Positions 49,109 through 62,189 of a stretch of DNA of 64,000 nt are shown here, one piece after another; within the stretch, counting starts at the first letter, position 1; every line of letters starts with the position of its first letter. Position numbers and translations under genes: made by a program. The stretch covers positions 1 to 64,000 of the forward strand of contig CAIUSV010000048.1 in NCBI GenBank assembly GCA_903901915.1, in the 5' to 3' direction. The notes beneath the pieces are model-generated. The model had not been told where the DNA came from, made no database searches, and saw only the letters and a list, made by a program, of their open reading frames with translations. The stretch is from an uncultured Rhodospirillaceae bacterium. GTDB lineage: Bacteria; Pseudomonadota; Alphaproteobacteria; Rhodospirillales; Magnetospirillaceae.

Positions 49109-49610
49109 CCGCCGATTTGCGCCATTCGGGCCGGACCGCGCTTTCTCCGGGCTTGCAGGGTTCCAGCGGCGGTCGCAGATAGATGGCGATGATTTCCATG
49201 TACGGCATCAGCGGCACCAGGAACAGCGTCACCGCCGACATCAGCCCGACCGCGGTGACCGGCACCGGAATGTCGAAATCCGAGCCGAGGATAAGACGGC
49301 CGCCATCAATCCTAAACACCGCCGACCCCAGGGCTTCGCACGCGGCATCGGCGATGCGGATCAGCCCGAAACGGGCGGCCGGCGATTCCGCCGAAAACGG
49401 CAGCGGCCCCAGGTCTCCCCGCAGGGCCAAGCGGGCGCGGCCCTCGGCCTGTTCCAGCCGGCAGACAAAGCGGATGCCGCGACAGGCGAAATCGAACCGG
49501 GTGACGCCGTCGCCAACCGAAAGCTGCTGACCATCACCATCGACCCAGACGGTATGGATATCGATAGGCAGGGCCTTGCCGCCTAAAGAGAAGGTTTTCG
49601 TTTTTGACAT
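49089..49610 (-). CDS. Hypothetical protein
   Basis: 173-aa ORF with C-terminal hydrophobic segment, 20-nt tail-to-tail overlap with LysM gene. Confidence 0.5.
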   Translation of the reverse strand: MSKTKTFSLGGKALPIDIHTVWVDGDGQQLSVGDGVTRFDFACRGIRFVCRLEQAEGRARLALRGDLGPLPFSAESPAARFGLIRIADAACEALGSAVFRIDGGRLILGSDFDIPVPVTAVGLMSAVTLFLVPLMPYMEIIAIYLRPPLEPCKPGESAVRPEWRKSAVSGRGR

Positions 49611-49742
49611 TGTTACCGTCGCGATGGGGACGTAAAGACATTACTATCATGTCGCCGGCCATGATGAAATTCCAATAGTCTGGCGGTATAAGCTTTCAGG
49701 TTGCCGCATTTCGCGGCGGTTGTCCGATCCCGGGAGTGGCGC

Positions 49743-50450
49743 GTGCAGGCTCAGGAAATCCCATTGACCAAGTATCTCTGGTTTCCCATCAACCGCGAGG
49801 GCTGGCCCTTCATCGCACTGTTCGCCGTGGTCGCCCTGCTGCTGGGACAGGCATGGGCGCCGCTGGGATGGCTGGGGGCGTTGCTGACCTGCTGGTGCGC
49901 CTGGTTCTTCCGCGACCCCGACCGGGTGACCCCGGTGCGCGATGGGCTGGTGATCAGCCCCGCCGACGGGGTGGTGCAGATGATCGGGCTGGCGCCTCCG
50001 CCACCCGAGCTGGAGATGGGGGAAACGCCGCGCATGTGCATCTCGGTGTTCATGAGCGTGTTCAGTGTCCACGTCAACCGCGTGCCGATCGGCGGCCGGG
50101 TGATAAAGACCGCTTATCGGCCGGGCAAGTTCCTCGACGCCTCGCTGGATAAGGCCAGCGCCGATAACGAGCGCATGTCGGTTCGACTTGCCCTGGCCGA
50201 CGGGCGTGAACTCGCCTTCGTCCAGATCGCCGGCCTGGTGGCCCGACGCATCAAGTGTGACCTGAACGAAAATCGCGAAGTCAGGGCAGGCGAGCGCTTC
50301 GGCCTGATCCGTTTCGGCTCCCGCGTCGACGTCTATCTGCCCGAGGGCGCCGCGCCGCTGGTGGCGCTGGGCCAATCGATGCTGGCGGGCGAGACCGTAT
50401 TGGCCGACCTGGGCTCCGGCGAAGGCGCGCGCGAGGGAGAGGTGCGATGA
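49743..50450 (+). CDS. psd: Phosphatidylserine decarboxylase
   Basis: [47 protein letters not shown] (GS processing site). Confidence 0.93.
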   Translation: MQAQEIPLTKYLWFPINREGWPFIALFAVVALLLGQAWAPLGWLGALLTCWCAWFFRDPDRVTPVRDGLVISPADGVVQMIGLAPPPPELEMGETPRMCISVFMSVFSVHVNRVPIGGRVIKTAYRPGKFLDASLDKASADNERMSVRLALADGRELAFVQIAGLVARRIKCDLNENREVRAGERFGLIRFGSRVDVYLPEGAAPLVALGQSMLAGETVLADLGSGEGAREGEVR

Positions 50451-51247
50451 TGTTCCGCCGCAAGCGGCCGCCGCGCATTCCCGGCCTGTCGATCAACCGC
50501 CTGATCCCCAACATCCTGACCCTGCTGGCGTTGTGTGCCGGGTTGACCTCGATCCGCTTCGCCGTCCACGACATGTGGAAGGAAGCGGTGGTGGCGACCG
50601 TACTGGCCGCCGTCCTCGACGGCCTCGACGGCCGGGTCGCCCGGCTGTTGCAGGGAACCTCGAAATTCGGCGCCGAACTGGACTCGCTGTCCGATTTCGT
50701 CAGCTTCGGTGTCGCTCCCGCCATGGTTCTCTATTTCTGGACCATGAAAAGTGCCGGCGGTTTCGGCTGGGCCCTGGTGCTGCTGTTCTCGGTGTGCTGC
50801 GCCCTCAGGCTGGCCCGCTTCAACACCATGATCGGCGAACCCGACCTGCCGCCCTACGCCTACAACTTCTTCACCGGCGTTCCCGCCCCGGCGGCGGCGG
50901 GCCTGACGCTGATGCCGATGGTTCTGACCATCCAGTTCGGCGAAGGCTTCTTCGACCGGCCGGCGGTGGTCGCCCTGTTCCTGCTGGGTGTGTCGTTCCT
51001 GATGGTCAGCAGACTGCCGACCTATTCCTTCAAGAAGGTAAGGATTCCCCACCCATGGGTGCTGCCGATCCTGCTGGTGGTGGGCGTGGTAGCGGCGTTC
51101 ATGGTCACCGAGCCGTGGCTGACGCTGTCGGCGGTAGGCTGCGCCTATATCGCCTCGATTCCGGCGGCGGCCCGGTCGTTCCGACGCCTCAAGGCCCAGG
51201 CCGAGCAGACCGTGGCGATCGGGGACACGGCGGCGCCACCGTCCTGA
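50447..51247 (+). CDS. pssA: CDP-diacylglycerol-serine O-phosphatidyltransferase
   Basis: [38 protein letters not shown]-alcohol phosphotransferase motif. Confidence 0.93.
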   Translation: MMFRRKRPPRIPGLSINRLIPNILTLLALCAGLTSIRFAVHDMWKEAVVATVLAAVLDGLDGRVARLLQGTSKFGAELDSLSDFVSFGVAPAMVLYFWTMKSAGGFGWALVLLFSVCCALRLARFNTMIGEPDLPPYAYNFFTGVPAPAAAGLTLMPMVLTIQFGEGFFDRPAVVALFLLGVSFLMVSRLPTYSFKKVRIPHPWVLPILLVVGVVAAFMVTEPWLTLSAVGCAYIASIPAAARSFRRLKAQAEQTVAIGDTAAPPS

Positions 51248-51395
51248 GCGCCCCGCCACACTGTGGCAATTTCGCCACGGCTGGATAGGAAGGGTGTCTC
51301 TCCGCCTCGGGATGCCTTGCCCTTGATTCCGCAGCGCGGTAAAAATGGGGCAACCAATTCCTCTTAGCGCCATCTGACCGGGAAGGTTTCGCCCC

Positions 51396-52442
51396 ATGCG
51401 CAGCTTCAAGACGTTTCTCGCCGCCGCCGCCATCGCCGCCCTGCCGGTTCTGGCACCCACCGCCGCCCAGGCCCAGTGGTACGCCGGCATCGATGCCGGG
51501 GCGGGCTTCCTTCAGGATTCCAAGACCAGCGGCAGCGGCCTGTCGTACAAGAGCAACTACGACCTCGGCTGGATGACTCAGGGCGAGGTCGGCTACGCCT
51601 TCGGTCAGTGGCGGGTCGAGGGCGAGTTGAGCTATCGCAGCAACGGCGTCGGCAAGGTTGGCGGCATCAACGGCAGCGGCACCACCACCGCGCTGGCTCC
51701 GATGATCAACGGCGTCTACGAGTTCCTGCCCCAGTCGCAGTGGCACCCCTTCGTCGGTCTGGGCGTCGGTGGCGCCTACGTGGACACCGGCTCGGTCAAG
51801 CAGAACAACGGCGCCGTCTATAAGGGCGACGACTTCCAGTTCGCCTATCAGGGTTTTGTCGGCGTCGGCTTCGACGTCACCAAGAACATCGAGCTGAAGA
51901 CCCAGTACCGCTACTTCTCGACGCTGGACTACGACGTCAAGGCCCAGCCCGGCAACCAGGGCCTGACCGGCGAATTCCACGATCACGCCATCATGATCGG
52001 CTTCACCTACAAGTTCGGTGCCCCCGCCGCGGCACCCGCCCCGGCTCCGGCTCCGGCCGCCGCCCCGGCTCCGGCCGCCGCCCCGGCGGTGGTCAAGCCG
52101 GCTCCCGCCGTGCAGAAGAACTTCATCGTGTTCTTCGACTTCGATAAGGCCGCCATCACCCCCGAGGCGACCCGCATCATCCAGCAGGCCGCCGGCGCCG
52201 CCAAGTCGGCCGGTGCCGCCCGCATCGACCTGACCGGTCATACCGATCTGGCCGGCAACGACAAGTACAACCAGGCCCTGTCGCTCAAGCGCGCCAACGC
52301 CGTCAAGGATCAACTGGTGAAGCTGGGCGTTCCGGCCGACCAGATCATTGTCGTCGGCAAGGGCAAGACCACGCCGCTGGTCCAGACCCAGGACGGCGTG
52401 CGCGAGCCGCAGAACCGCCGCGTCGAAATCGTCCTGCCGTAG
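51396..52442 (+). CDS. OmpA-family outer membrane protein
   Basis: Signal peptide, beta-barrel, Ala/Pro linker, OmpA-like C-terminus IDLTGHTDLAGNDKYNQALSLKRANAVKDQL. Confidence 0.92.
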   Translation: MRSFKTFLAAAAIAALPVLAPTAAQAQWYAGIDAGAGFLQDSKTSGSGLSYKSNYDLGWMTQGEVGYAFGQWRVEGELSYRSNGVGKVGGINGSGTTTALAPMINGVYEFLPQSQWHPFVGLGVGGAYVDTGSVKQNNGAVYKGDDFQFAYQGFVGVGFDVTKNIELKTQYRYFSTLDYDVKAQPGNQGLTGEFHDHAIMIGFTYKFGAPAAAPAPAPAPAAAPAPAAAPAVVKPAPAVQKNFIVFFDFDKAAITPEATRIIQQAAGAAKSAGAARIDLTGHTDLAGNDKYNQALSLKRANAVKDQLVKLGVPADQIIVVGKGKTTPLVQTQDGVREPQNRRVEIVLP

Positions 52443-52467
52443 ACGGACGCGACGACGACAACGATCA

Positions 52468-52496
52468 AGGGCCTCGCCTGACGGCGGGGCCCTTTC
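52468..52496 (+). terminator. Terminator after ompA-like gene
   Basis: AGGGCCTCGCCTGACGGCGGGGCCCTTTCCTTT. Confidence 0.65.
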
Positions 52497-52522
52497 CTTT
52501 CAGTGCCGGAGGCTTCCTCACC

Positions 52523-53035
52523 ATGCGATCCGCCGCCCTTGCCGTCCTGCTGACCGCCGCCCTCGCCACTCCGGCGGTGGCGGCCGACTCCACCAAACGC
52601 CTGGGCAAGTTCGGGGAATGGGAAAGCTTCGCCTACACCGAGGGCGGCGCCAAGACCTGTTATGTCGCCATCGCCGCCGGCAAGGTTCAGGGCGGCGAGA
52701 AGGGCAAGACCGCCACCTACCTGATCGTTACCCACCGCCCCGGTGCCAAGGGAACCGACGAGGTCAGCATCAACGGCACCTATGGCTTCAAGAAGGAGTC
52801 CGACGTCGAATTGCAGGTCGGCGCCATGAAGCACGCCCTGTTTACCAAGGGCGACCGTGCCTGGGCCAAGGACGCCGCCACCGACAAGGCCATCGTCGCC
52901 TCCCTGCGCAAGGGCAAGGAGGCGACCATGCATGCCACCCCGGCCAAGGGCGCCGCCATCACCGCCGGCTTCACCCTGTCGGGTTTCTCCGACGCCCTCG
53001 CCGCCGCCGACAAGGCCTGCGGCGTCAAGCGATAG
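52523..53035 (+). CDS. Invasion-associated locus B-like periplasmic protein
   Basis: Signal peptide; FGEWESFAYTEGGAKTCYVAIAAGKVQGGEKGKTATYLIVTHRPGAKGTDEVSI. Confidence 0.7.
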   Translation: MRSAALAVLLTAALATPAVAADSTKRLGKFGEWESFAYTEGGAKTCYVAIAAGKVQGGEKGKTATYLIVTHRPGAKGTDEVSINGTYGFKKESDVELQVGAMKHALFTKGDRAWAKDAATDKAIVASLRKGKEATMHATPAKGAAITAGFTLSGFSDALAAADKACGVKR

Positions 53036-54010
53036 CTAGAAATACCGCGCCAGATTGCGCCGGATCCGCTCCTTCACCGGTTCGCCGTCGGGCGGGGCAT
53101 CGAAGGCGCGGCCGGTGACGGTCTCGAACAGGGAAATGTATTTCCGGCTGAACTCCACCAGGGTGTCATCGGGAATGGTCGGAATCGGCTGGGTATAGGG
53201 ATCGCAGCGCGCCGCGATCCACAGCCGCAGGAACTCCTTGTCCAGGCTTTCCGGCTCGTCGCCGCCAGCGTGACGCCCGGCATAGCTGACGGCCTGCCAA
53301 TAGCGGCTGGAATCCGGGGTCAGGATCTCGTCGGCCAGGGTGATGCGGCCGTCGCCGTCAACGCCGAACTCGAACTTGGTATCGACCAGGATCAGGCCGT
53401 TGCGGGCGGCGATCTCACGCCCGCGGGCGAACAGCGCCAGCGACAGACGCGCCAGTTCGTCCCACCGCGCCTGGGTCAGCAGCCCGGTCGCCACGATTTC
53501 GGCCGGCGAGATCGGCGCATCGTGGCCCCCCACCGCCGCCTTGGTGGTGGGAGTGAGGATGGTGGCGGGCAGCCGATCGTTCTTGACCATGCCGTCGGCG
53601 AAGTCGAGACCGTACATGTGGCGCCCCCCCGCCCGGTACATCGACCAGATCGAGGTGTCGGTGGAACCGGTAAGATAGTCGCGCACCACCATCTCGATGG
53701 GCAGCATGTCGAGGCGACGCCCTACCACCACGTTGGGATCGGGGTACTCGATGACGTGGTTGGGGCAGATGTCGGCGGTGGCCTCGAACCAGAAACGGGC
53801 GGTCTGGGTCAGCACCTGACCCTTGAACGGCACCGCCGCCAGCACCTGATCGAAGGCGCTCTGGCGGTCGGTGGAAATCAGGATGCGGCGCCCGTCCGCC
53901 AGGTCGTAATTCTCCCGCACCTTGCCCCGGTAGTAGTTGGGCAGTTCGGGAAAGGCGGCTTCGGTAAGCACGCCGGGGATGGCGGCGCGGATCGCGGCGG
54001 CTGACAGCAT
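53036..54010 (-). CDS. purC: Phosphoribosylaminoimidazole-succinocarboxamide synthase
   Basis: YRGKVRENYDLADGRRILISTDRQSAFD, DTKFEFGVDGDGRITLADEILTPDSSRYW. Confidence 0.95.
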   Translation of the reverse strand: MLSAAAIRAAIPGVLTEAAFPELPNYYRGKVRENYDLADGRRILISTDRQSAFDQVLAAVPFKGQVLTQTARFWFEATADICPNHVIEYPDPNVVVGRRLDMLPIEMVVRDYLTGSTDTSIWSMYRAGGRHMYGLDFADGMVKNDRLPATILTPTTKAAVGGHDAPISPAEIVATGLLTQARWDELARLSLALFARGREIAARNGLILVDTKFEFGVDGDGRITLADEILTPDSSRYWQAVSYAGRHAGGDEPESLDKEFLRLWIAARCDPYTQPIPTIPDDTLVEFSRKYISLFETVTGRAFDAPPDGEPVKERIRRNLARYF

Positions 54011-54185
54011 GGGAACGTCCAACTGTGAAGGCGGGAACGGCACTTTACGCATTCCGGCCGCCACGGTCCACTACCCTGGCTTGTTCGCCGCCCTCACTCG
54101 CCGGGCGGGCGCCTCCGCGCACCACGGTCTCTGGAAATGGATTTCCGCCTTCCACCCCGGGGGCGGAAGGCATTAAGGTCCGACC

Positions 54186-55163
54186 ATGATCGCCACCATC
54201 TTGCCCGCCACCCCCCTGTCCGCGTCCGGGGCCGCCATCGCCCAGGCGGCGGCGGCGTTGGCCGACGGACAATTGGTGGCCTTCCCCACCGAGACCGTCT
54301 ATGGCCTGGGTGGCGACGCCACCTGCGACCGCGCCGTCGCCGCCATCTTCGCCGCCAAGGGCCGCCCCAGCTTCAACCCACTGATCGCCCATGTGGCATC
54401 GCCGGACGCCGCCGCCAAACTGGTCGAGATGACCGACACCGCCCGCGCCCTCGCCGCCCGCTTCTGGCCGGGACCGCTGACCCTGGTGCTGCCGCGGCGC
54501 GCCGATTCGCCGGTATCGCTGCTGGCCAGCGCCGGCCTCGATTCCATCGCGGTGCGCATGCCCGACCATCCGGTGGCGCTGGCGCTGATCGCGGCGGCGG
54601 GGCGGCCGCTGGCGGCACCCTCGGCCAACCGCTCCGGCCGGGTCAGCCCCACCACCGCCCAGCATGTCGCCCAGTGCCTGGGACGGCGGGTGTCGCTGAT
54701 TCTCGACGGCGGGCCATGCCGGGTCGGGGTGGAATCGACCGTGCTGGACCTGACCGGCGACCGCCCCGCCCTGCTGCGCCCCGGTGGCGTAGCGGTGGAA
54801 GAGCTGGAGGCGGCGCTGGGAGTTGCCCTGCCGCACGCCGCCCATTCGCCCGAGGCGCCGCGCTCGCCCGGCCAGTTGGAGAGCCACTACGCCCCCAGCT
54901 TACCGGTCCGTCTGCGGGCGACCGGCGCGCAGCCGGGCGAGGCGCTGTTGGGGTTCGGTCCGACGGCGACCGGCGCCGACCTCAACCTGTCGCCGGCCGG
55001 GGACCTGGGCGAGGCCGCCGCCAACCTGTTCGCCATGCTGCGTGCCCTCGACCGCCCCGAATTCTGCGGCATCGCGGTCATGGCGATTCCCGGTCACGGC
55101 CTCGGGCAGGCCATCAACGACCGGCTGCGCCGCGCGGCGCAGCCGAGAGGACCACGCGGATGA
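54186..55163 (+). CDS. L-threonylcarbamoyladenylate synthase (Sua5/YrdC/YwlC)
   Basis: GQLVAFPTETVYGLGGDATCDRAVAAIFAAKGRPSFNPLIAHV, APSANRSGRVSPTTAQHV. Confidence 0.95.
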   Translation: MIATILPATPLSASGAAIAQAAAALADGQLVAFPTETVYGLGGDATCDRAVAAIFAAKGRPSFNPLIAHVASPDAAAKLVEMTDTARALAARFWPGPLTLVLPRRADSPVSLLASAGLDSIAVRMPDHPVALALIAAAGRPLAAPSANRSGRVSPTTAQHVAQCLGRRVSLILDGGPCRVGVESTVLDLTGDRPALLRPGGVAVEELEAALGVALPHAAHSPEAPRSPGQLESHYAPSLPVRLRATGAQPGEALLGFGPTATGADLNLSPAGDLGEAAANLFAMLRALDRPEFCGIAVMAIPGHGLGQAINDRLRRAAQPRGPRG

Positions 55164-56563
55164 CCCTGCTGAAGCAACTTGCCGCCATCGTCGGCCCCGC
55201 CAACCTGCTGACCGAGACCGCGGACCTCGCCCCCTATCTGGTGGAAGAGCGCGGCCTGTTCAAAGGCGCCGCGCTGGCGGTGGCGCGGCCGGGTTCGACC
55301 GAACAGGTGGCGGCGGTGGTCAAGGCCTGCGCCCAGGCCGGAATCGCCATGGTGCCCCAGGGCGGCAACACCGGCCTGTGCGGCGGCGGCGTGCCGCCGG
55401 AGGACGGCGGCGCCGTGGTGATATCGACCGAACGCCTTAACCGCATCCGCAAGGTCGATCCCGTCGATTTCACCCTGACCGCCGAGGCCGGCTGCGTGCT
55501 GGCCACCCTGCAACAGGCGGCGGCCGAGGTCGGATGCCTGTTGCCACTCAGCCTGGGGGCCGAGGGATCGTGCCGCATCGGCGGCAACATCTCGACCAAT
55601 GCCGGCGGCACCAACGTGCTGCGCTATGGCTCCACCCGCGATCTGGTGCTGGGGCTGGAAGTGGTGCTGCCCGACGGCCGCATCTGGAACGGGCTGAAGT
55701 CGCTGCGCAAGGACAATACCGGCTACGCCCTCAACCACCTGTTCATCGGCGCCGAGGGCACCTTGGGGATTGTCACCGCCGCCGTGCTGAAGCTGTTCCC
55801 CCAGCCGTGCGAGCATCAGACCGCGCTGGTGGCGCTGGCCGACGTGGATGCCGCCCTGGCCCTGCTCGCCCGCGCCCGCCGGGTCAGTGGCGACTGCGTC
55901 ACCGCCTGCGAACTGATCCCGCGCATCGGCCTGGAAATGGGGACGCGCCACGTTCCCGGCGTCCGCGATCCCTTCGCCCTGCCGCATTCCTGGTACCTGT
56001 TGCTGGAACTGTCGTCGTCACGCCCCGGCGGCCTGCGCGAGGCGCTGGAAGCCATGTTGGCCGAGGCCCTGGAGGATGGAACCGCCATCGACGCCGTGCT
56101 GGCCGAAAGCGGCGAGCAACGCGCCGGATTGTGGCGCATCCGCGAAGCCATCCCCGAGGCGCAGAAGCACGAGGGCGGCTCGATCAAGCATGACGTCGCC
56201 GTGGCGACCTCGGCGGTGCCGATGATGATCCGACGCTGTACCGCCGCGGTCGAAGCGGCGCTACCGGGACTGCGGGTCGTGGCGTTCGGCCATCTTGGCG
56301 ACGGCAACATCCACTTCAACCTGTCGCAGCCGGCCGGCGCCGACAAGGCGGGGTTCCTGGCCGAATGGGGGCGGATGAACCGCATCGTCCACGACATCGT
56401 CGTCGAGATGGCGGGCTCGATTTCGGCCGAACACGGCATCGGCCGCCTCAAGGTGGCGGAACTGGCCCACTACAAGCCGGCGGTCGATATCGACCTGATG
56501 CGCCGGATCAAGGCCGCACTGGATCCCGACGGCCTCATGAACCCGGGCAAGGTGGTGCCGTAG
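55160..56563 (+). CDS. FAD-binding oxidoreductase (GlcD/D-2-hydroxyglutarate dehydrogenase family)
   Basis: MVPQGGNTGLCGGGVP, GGNISTNAGGTNVLRYGSTRDLVLGLEVVLPDG, FGHLGDGNIHFNL, EHGIGRLK; ATGA overlap. Confidence 0.92.
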   Translation: MTLLKQLAAIVGPANLLTETADLAPYLVEERGLFKGAALAVARPGSTEQVAAVVKACAQAGIAMVPQGGNTGLCGGGVPPEDGGAVVISTERLNRIRKVDPVDFTLTAEAGCVLATLQQAAAEVGCLLPLSLGAEGSCRIGGNISTNAGGTNVLRYGSTRDLVLGLEVVLPDGRIWNGLKSLRKDNTGYALNHLFIGAEGTLGIVTAAVLKLFPQPCEHQTALVALADVDAALALLARARRVSGDCVTACELIPRIGLEMGTRHVPGVRDPFALPHSWYLLLELSSSRPGGLREALEAMLAEALEDGTAIDAVLAESGEQRAGLWRIREAIPEAQKHEGGSIKHDVAVATSAVPMMIRRCTAAVEAALPGLRVVAFGHLGDGNIHFNLSQPAGADKAGFLAEWGRMNRIVHDIVVEMAGSISAEHGIGRLKVAELAHYKPAVDIDLMRRIKAALDPDGLMNPGKVVP

Positions 56564-56564
56564 C

Positions 56565-57989
56565 TCAGATCCGGTAGCCCAGCCGAAGACCGCCCCAGTG
56601 CCGCCCCTGAACCACGATCGGGGCGGAAATGTCCTTCATCATCACGAACTTGCCGCCGCCCATGTCGCGGCGATAGGTCTGGAGCAGGAAAGGCTTGGTG
56701 TTGTGCGCGGCGTTCATTCCGGTCCGGTCGGTGAACATCCGCCGGTTGCGGCAATTGGCGTTGTTCCACACCGGGTCGGCCCCCTGGGGCTGCGACACCT
56801 TCTTGTTGTGGGTGGCGATATAGCAGTTGCGGTCGATGGTGACGCAGAACGCCACGCGGGAATCGATCTCCAGGGCGGGTTCCTGGAACTGGGGCAGCAC
56901 CTCGTCGGTGAAGGCACAATAGCGAGCGGTGTGCTGCTGTGGATTGGTGCCGGCGATGGGTTTGTAGTCCTCGTCGAACAGATCGGCCATCGAGATGCGG
57001 CCCGACTTCACCGCGTCCTCGAACACCCCGGAGATCTTCCGGGCGGTCTCCTGGACCGTCTCGATGAACGGAGTGTCGGCGGTGCGGAATCCCGACGCCG
57101 CAATGTAGCCCATCAGATCCTCTGAATTACCCACCAGCGAGGCGATACGTTCGTCGGCGACGCGCAGGCTTTCGCTGGTCATGGCGATGCCCTCGAAGAA
57201 CTTGTCGATCTCGCCGATGACGTCGTTGCACTGGGCCAGCGAGACCGAAGCCGCCTGCGACATGTCGCCGACCTTGCCCTCGACGGTGTCGATGGCATGA
57301 CCGAACACCGAGACCGCCTGATTGATGACTCCGACCCCCGACCCGACCGAATCGGCCATCTTCAGCGTGTCGGTGGACGTCTCGATCAATTCGGTGACCG
57401 ACCCCGACAGCTTGAGAACGGTGGTATCGATGCCGGTGGTGACATCAGCGGTCTGCCGCGCCAGGGTCTTGACCTCGGTGGCGACCACGGCGAAACCCTT
57501 GCCGGCGTCACCGGCCCGCGCCGCCTCGATGGTGGCGTTCAAGGCCAGCAGATTGGTCTGGCGGGCGATCTTCTGGATGTTGCGCGACATCGAGCTGACC
57601 TCGCCCAGCGCCCCCTCCAGCCCTTCCAACTGCTCCTCGATGCCCTGCACCGCCCCGACCAGCTTGTTCACCCCCGACAACGCCTGATCGATGGTATGCA
57701 GCGATTCGGAGGATTGCTGCCCCGCCTGAACCGTAAGTTCGCGCGTCGCCTTGCCGACGGAATCGATCGAACCGATGGTCTCGGCCATGGCATGCGCGAT
57801 GGACTTCAGGTGGGCGAACAGCTCCTCCTGGTGCTTCACGAAACGCGCCAAGCCCTCCAGGCTGCCGGCAACATCGGCAACTTCAAGGCTGAGACTGTCG
57901 ATCTTTTTCAATACCTCGGTCGCGAATGAATCGGCGCTGACCCCAACGGGGGCAGTCCCGCCGTCCTGACTGACCACGGCCATCCTCAT
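56565..57989 (-). CDS. Methyl-accepting chemotaxis protein, soluble-type, with C-terminal sensory-like domain
   Basis: [38 protein letters not shown]-terminal Cache-like segment ([19 protein letters not shown]...[39 protein letters not shown]). Confidence 0.88.
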   Translation of the reverse strand: MRMAVVSQDGGTAPVGVSADSFATEVLKKIDSLSLEVADVAGSLEGLARFVKHQEELFAHLKSIAHAMAETIGSIDSVGKATRELTVQAGQQSSESLHTIDQALSGVNKLVGAVQGIEEQLEGLEGALGEVSSMSRNIQKIARQTNLLALNATIEAARAGDAGKGFAVVATEVKTLARQTADVTTGIDTTVLKLSGSVTELIETSTDTLKMADSVGSGVGVINQAVSVFGHAIDTVEGKVGDMSQAASVSLAQCNDVIGEIDKFFEGIAMTSESLRVADERIASLVGNSEDLMGYIAASGFRTADTPFIETVQETARKISGVFEDAVKSGRISMADLFDEDYKPIAGTNPQQHTARYCAFTDEVLPQFQEPALEIDSRVAFCVTIDRNCYIATHNKKVSQPQGADPVWNNANCRNRRMFTDRTGMNAAHNTKPFLLQTYRRDMGGGKFVMMKDISAPIVVQGRHWGGLRLGYRI

Positions 57990-58123
57990 CTCCCTGACGC
58001 CCCGAATATTATATTTTCGGCATTTCTAATGAACACCTTAAGCCTTGAGAATAAACCCCATCATCAAGGCGGCCGTCAATGATCACATATCAGCCAAACT
58101 AATGCCATCGGTATAGGGCCAAC

Positions 58124-58327
58124 TTACCATTTCGGGTAGGGCGGAACCGGAGTGGAGCCCTCTTCGTGCGCCGCCACCGTCCTGGTACGGGCCGGACGGT
58201 TTTTTTCCGGATTGGTAAAGCGGAAACGGCCGGCCAGAACACACCCCTTCATGCCGGGATCGCAGGGACGGTTGTCCACCCTGGAGCACACGCCTTGATT
58301 ATCGTGGACACACCCCCAACCGCTCAT
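58124..58327 (-). CDS. Small cysteine-rich protein (67 aa)
   Basis: MSGWGCVHDNQGVCSRVDNRPCDPGMKGCVLAGRFRFTNPEKN; AAAGGTC upstream; four regularly spaced Cys. Confidence 0.6.
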   Translation of the reverse strand: MSGWGCVHDNQGVCSRVDNRPCDPGMKGCVLAGRFRFTNPEKNRPARTRTVAAHEEGSTPVPPYPKW

Positions 58328-58338
58328 GGCTTGACCTT

Positions 58339-60276
<1,938 letters not shown>

Positions 60277-60313
60277 CTATTTCAAGGCGGTTAACATTGC
60301 CATACGCCCATTG

Positions 60314-61138
60314 TCACCGCCTGTCGTCGAGCGCGCGGGCCAGGGCACAGAACCCCTCCACCGGAATTTCCTCGGCCCGGGCGGTCCCCGGTATTCCGGC
60401 CGCATCCAACAGCGCCTCGGCATCCCCCAGCGGCTTCAGACTTGAGCGCAGCATCTTGCGGCGTTGGCCGAACCCGGCGGCGGTAACCCGTTCCAGGGTC
60501 TCGAAGCGGGCCGGAGCCAGCGGCTGGACCCGTGGCACCAGCTCCACCACCGTCGACGTCACCGACGGGGGCGGCGTGAAGGCGCGGCGGTCGATGTTGA
60601 ACAGCGGCCTGACGTCGCACAGCCACTGGGTAATCACCGATAGCCGCCCGTAATCGGGGGAGCGCGGCGCCGCGGCCAGACGATCGACGACCTCCTTCTG
60701 GAACATCAGAACCAGACGCTCGAACGCCGAGACCCGACGCAGCCACGCCAGCAGCAGCGCGGTCGATATGTTGTAGGGCAGGTTGGCGACGATCTTGCGC
60801 GGCGCCTCGCCGAGACCGGCGGCGTCCACCGCCATGGCGTCGGCGGCGATGATCTCCAACCGGCCGGGATAGGCATCGGCAATTTCCATCTGGATGGCGA
60901 TGGCGCGATCGTCACGCTCGATGGCGATCACCCGCCGGGCACCGGCGTCGAGCAGGGCGCGGGTAAGGCCACCGGGACCGGGACCGATCTCGATCACCGT
61001 TCCGACGGAAAGATCGCCGGCGGCCCGTGCGATCCGACCGGTAAGATTGAGATCAAACAGGAAATGCTGACCCAGCGACTTGCGAGCGCCGAGACCGTGG
61101 CGGGCGATCACCTCGCGCAGCGGCGGCAACCCGGTCAT
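60314..61138 (-). CDS. rsmA: 16S rRNA dimethyladenosine transferase
   Basis: KSLGQHFLFDLNLTGRIARAAGDLSVGTVIEIGPGPGGLTRALL, VANLPYNIST. Confidence 0.96.
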   Translation of the reverse strand: MTGLPPLREVIARHGLGARKSLGQHFLFDLNLTGRIARAAGDLSVGTVIEIGPGPGGLTRALLDAGARRVIAIERDDRAIAIQMEIADAYPGRLEIIAADAMAVDAAGLGEAPRKIVANLPYNISTALLLAWLRRVSAFERLVLMFQKEVVDRLAAAPRSPDYGRLSVITQWLCDVRPLFNIDRRAFTPPPSVTSTVVELVPRVQPLAPARFETLERVTAAGFGQRRKMLRSSLKPLGDAEALLDAAGIPGTARAEEIPVEGFCALARALDDRR

Positions 61139-62151
61139 CGGCCGACCACTTGGCGGGCGGCGCGGTTGGCGGCAATGACCGCCGCCAGCTTCAGGGCGGC
61201 GATCAGACTGTCGGCGCTGGCGCGGCCGCTGCCGGCAAGATCGAAGGCGGTGCCATGATCGGGCGAGGTGCGCACGAACGGCAGCCCCAAGGTGACGTTG
61301 ACGCCATGATCGAAGTCGATGGTCTTGAGCGGTATCAACGCCTGATCATGATACATGCACAACACCGCGTCATAGCCTTGGCGGGCGCGGGCATGAAACA
61401 GCGTGTCGGCCGGCAGCGGACCAAGCACCTCGATACCGGCACGGCGCAACTCGTCGGCCGCCGGGCCGACGGTATCGATCTCCTCGCGCCCCATGGCGCC
61501 GCCTTCACCGCCGTGGGGATTAAGCGCCGCCAGCGCCAGCCTCGGCCGGGCAATGGCGAAATCCTCGGTCAGGGCGCGGGCGGTGACGACTCCGACCTCG
61601 ACGATATCGCGGCGGCGCAGCGTGGCCACCGCCTCGGCCAGGGCGACGTGGATGGTGACCGGCACCACCCGGAGGCCGGGACAGGTCAGCATCATCACCT
61701 CGCGCCGCGCCGGCTCGCCGGTCAGGCTGGCGAGGAATTCGGTATGGCCGGGAAAGCGAAAGCCGCCGTCGTACATGACCTGCTTGTGGATGGGATTGGT
61801 GACAAGCCCGCCCACCTCGCCGGATCGGGCCAGGGCCACCGCCCGCTCGATGGATGCCCGGACCGAATCGGCATTGGCGGAATCGGGACGGCCGGGGGCG
61901 ACCGGGCGGGCGAGCCCCTGGGGCAGCACCGGCAAGGCGCCGGAAAATATCGCCGCGGCCTCCGCCGCCGCGGCGATGGGGTGGATCGGCACCGTCAGGC
62001 CCAATCGCCCGGCCAAAAGGCGCAGGCGTTCGGGATCGTCGATGACCAGGAACGGCGGCAGCCCCTCGCCCCGGCGCGTCCACGCCGCCAAGGCGATGTC
62101 ACCGCCGATACCGGCGGGTTCGCCCATGGTCAGCGCAAGCGGCGGCGGCAT
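61135..62151 (-). CDS. pdxA: 4-hydroxythreonine-4-phosphate dehydrogenase
   Basis: ALTMGEPAGIGGDIALAAW, AALNPHGGEGGAMGREE, MYHDQALIPLKTIDFDHGVNVTLGLPFVRTSPDHGTAFDLAG. Confidence 0.96.
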   Translation of the reverse strand: MPPPLALTMGEPAGIGGDIALAAWTRRGEGLPPFLVIDDPERLRLLAGRLGLTVPIHPIAAAAEAAAIFSGALPVLPQGLARPVAPGRPDSANADSVRASIERAVALARSGEVGGLVTNPIHKQVMYDGGFRFPGHTEFLASLTGEPARREVMMLTCPGLRVVPVTIHVALAEAVATLRRRDIVEVGVVTARALTEDFAIARPRLALAALNPHGGEGGAMGREEIDTVGPAADELRRAGIEVLGPLPADTLFHARARQGYDAVLCMYHDQALIPLKTIDFDHGVNVTLGLPFVRTSPDHGTAFDLAGSGRASADSLIAALKLAAVIAANRAARQVVGR

Positions 62152-62189
62152 GTCAGCCTCCGTTAGGGTGTGACGGGACGAAATCCGGG

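Noticed and set aside
54137-55159. Upstream extension of the FAD-oxidoreductase ORF
   Set aside because: Shifted-frame reading of the Sua5-family gene; true start is the ATG at 55160 overlapping its stop codon
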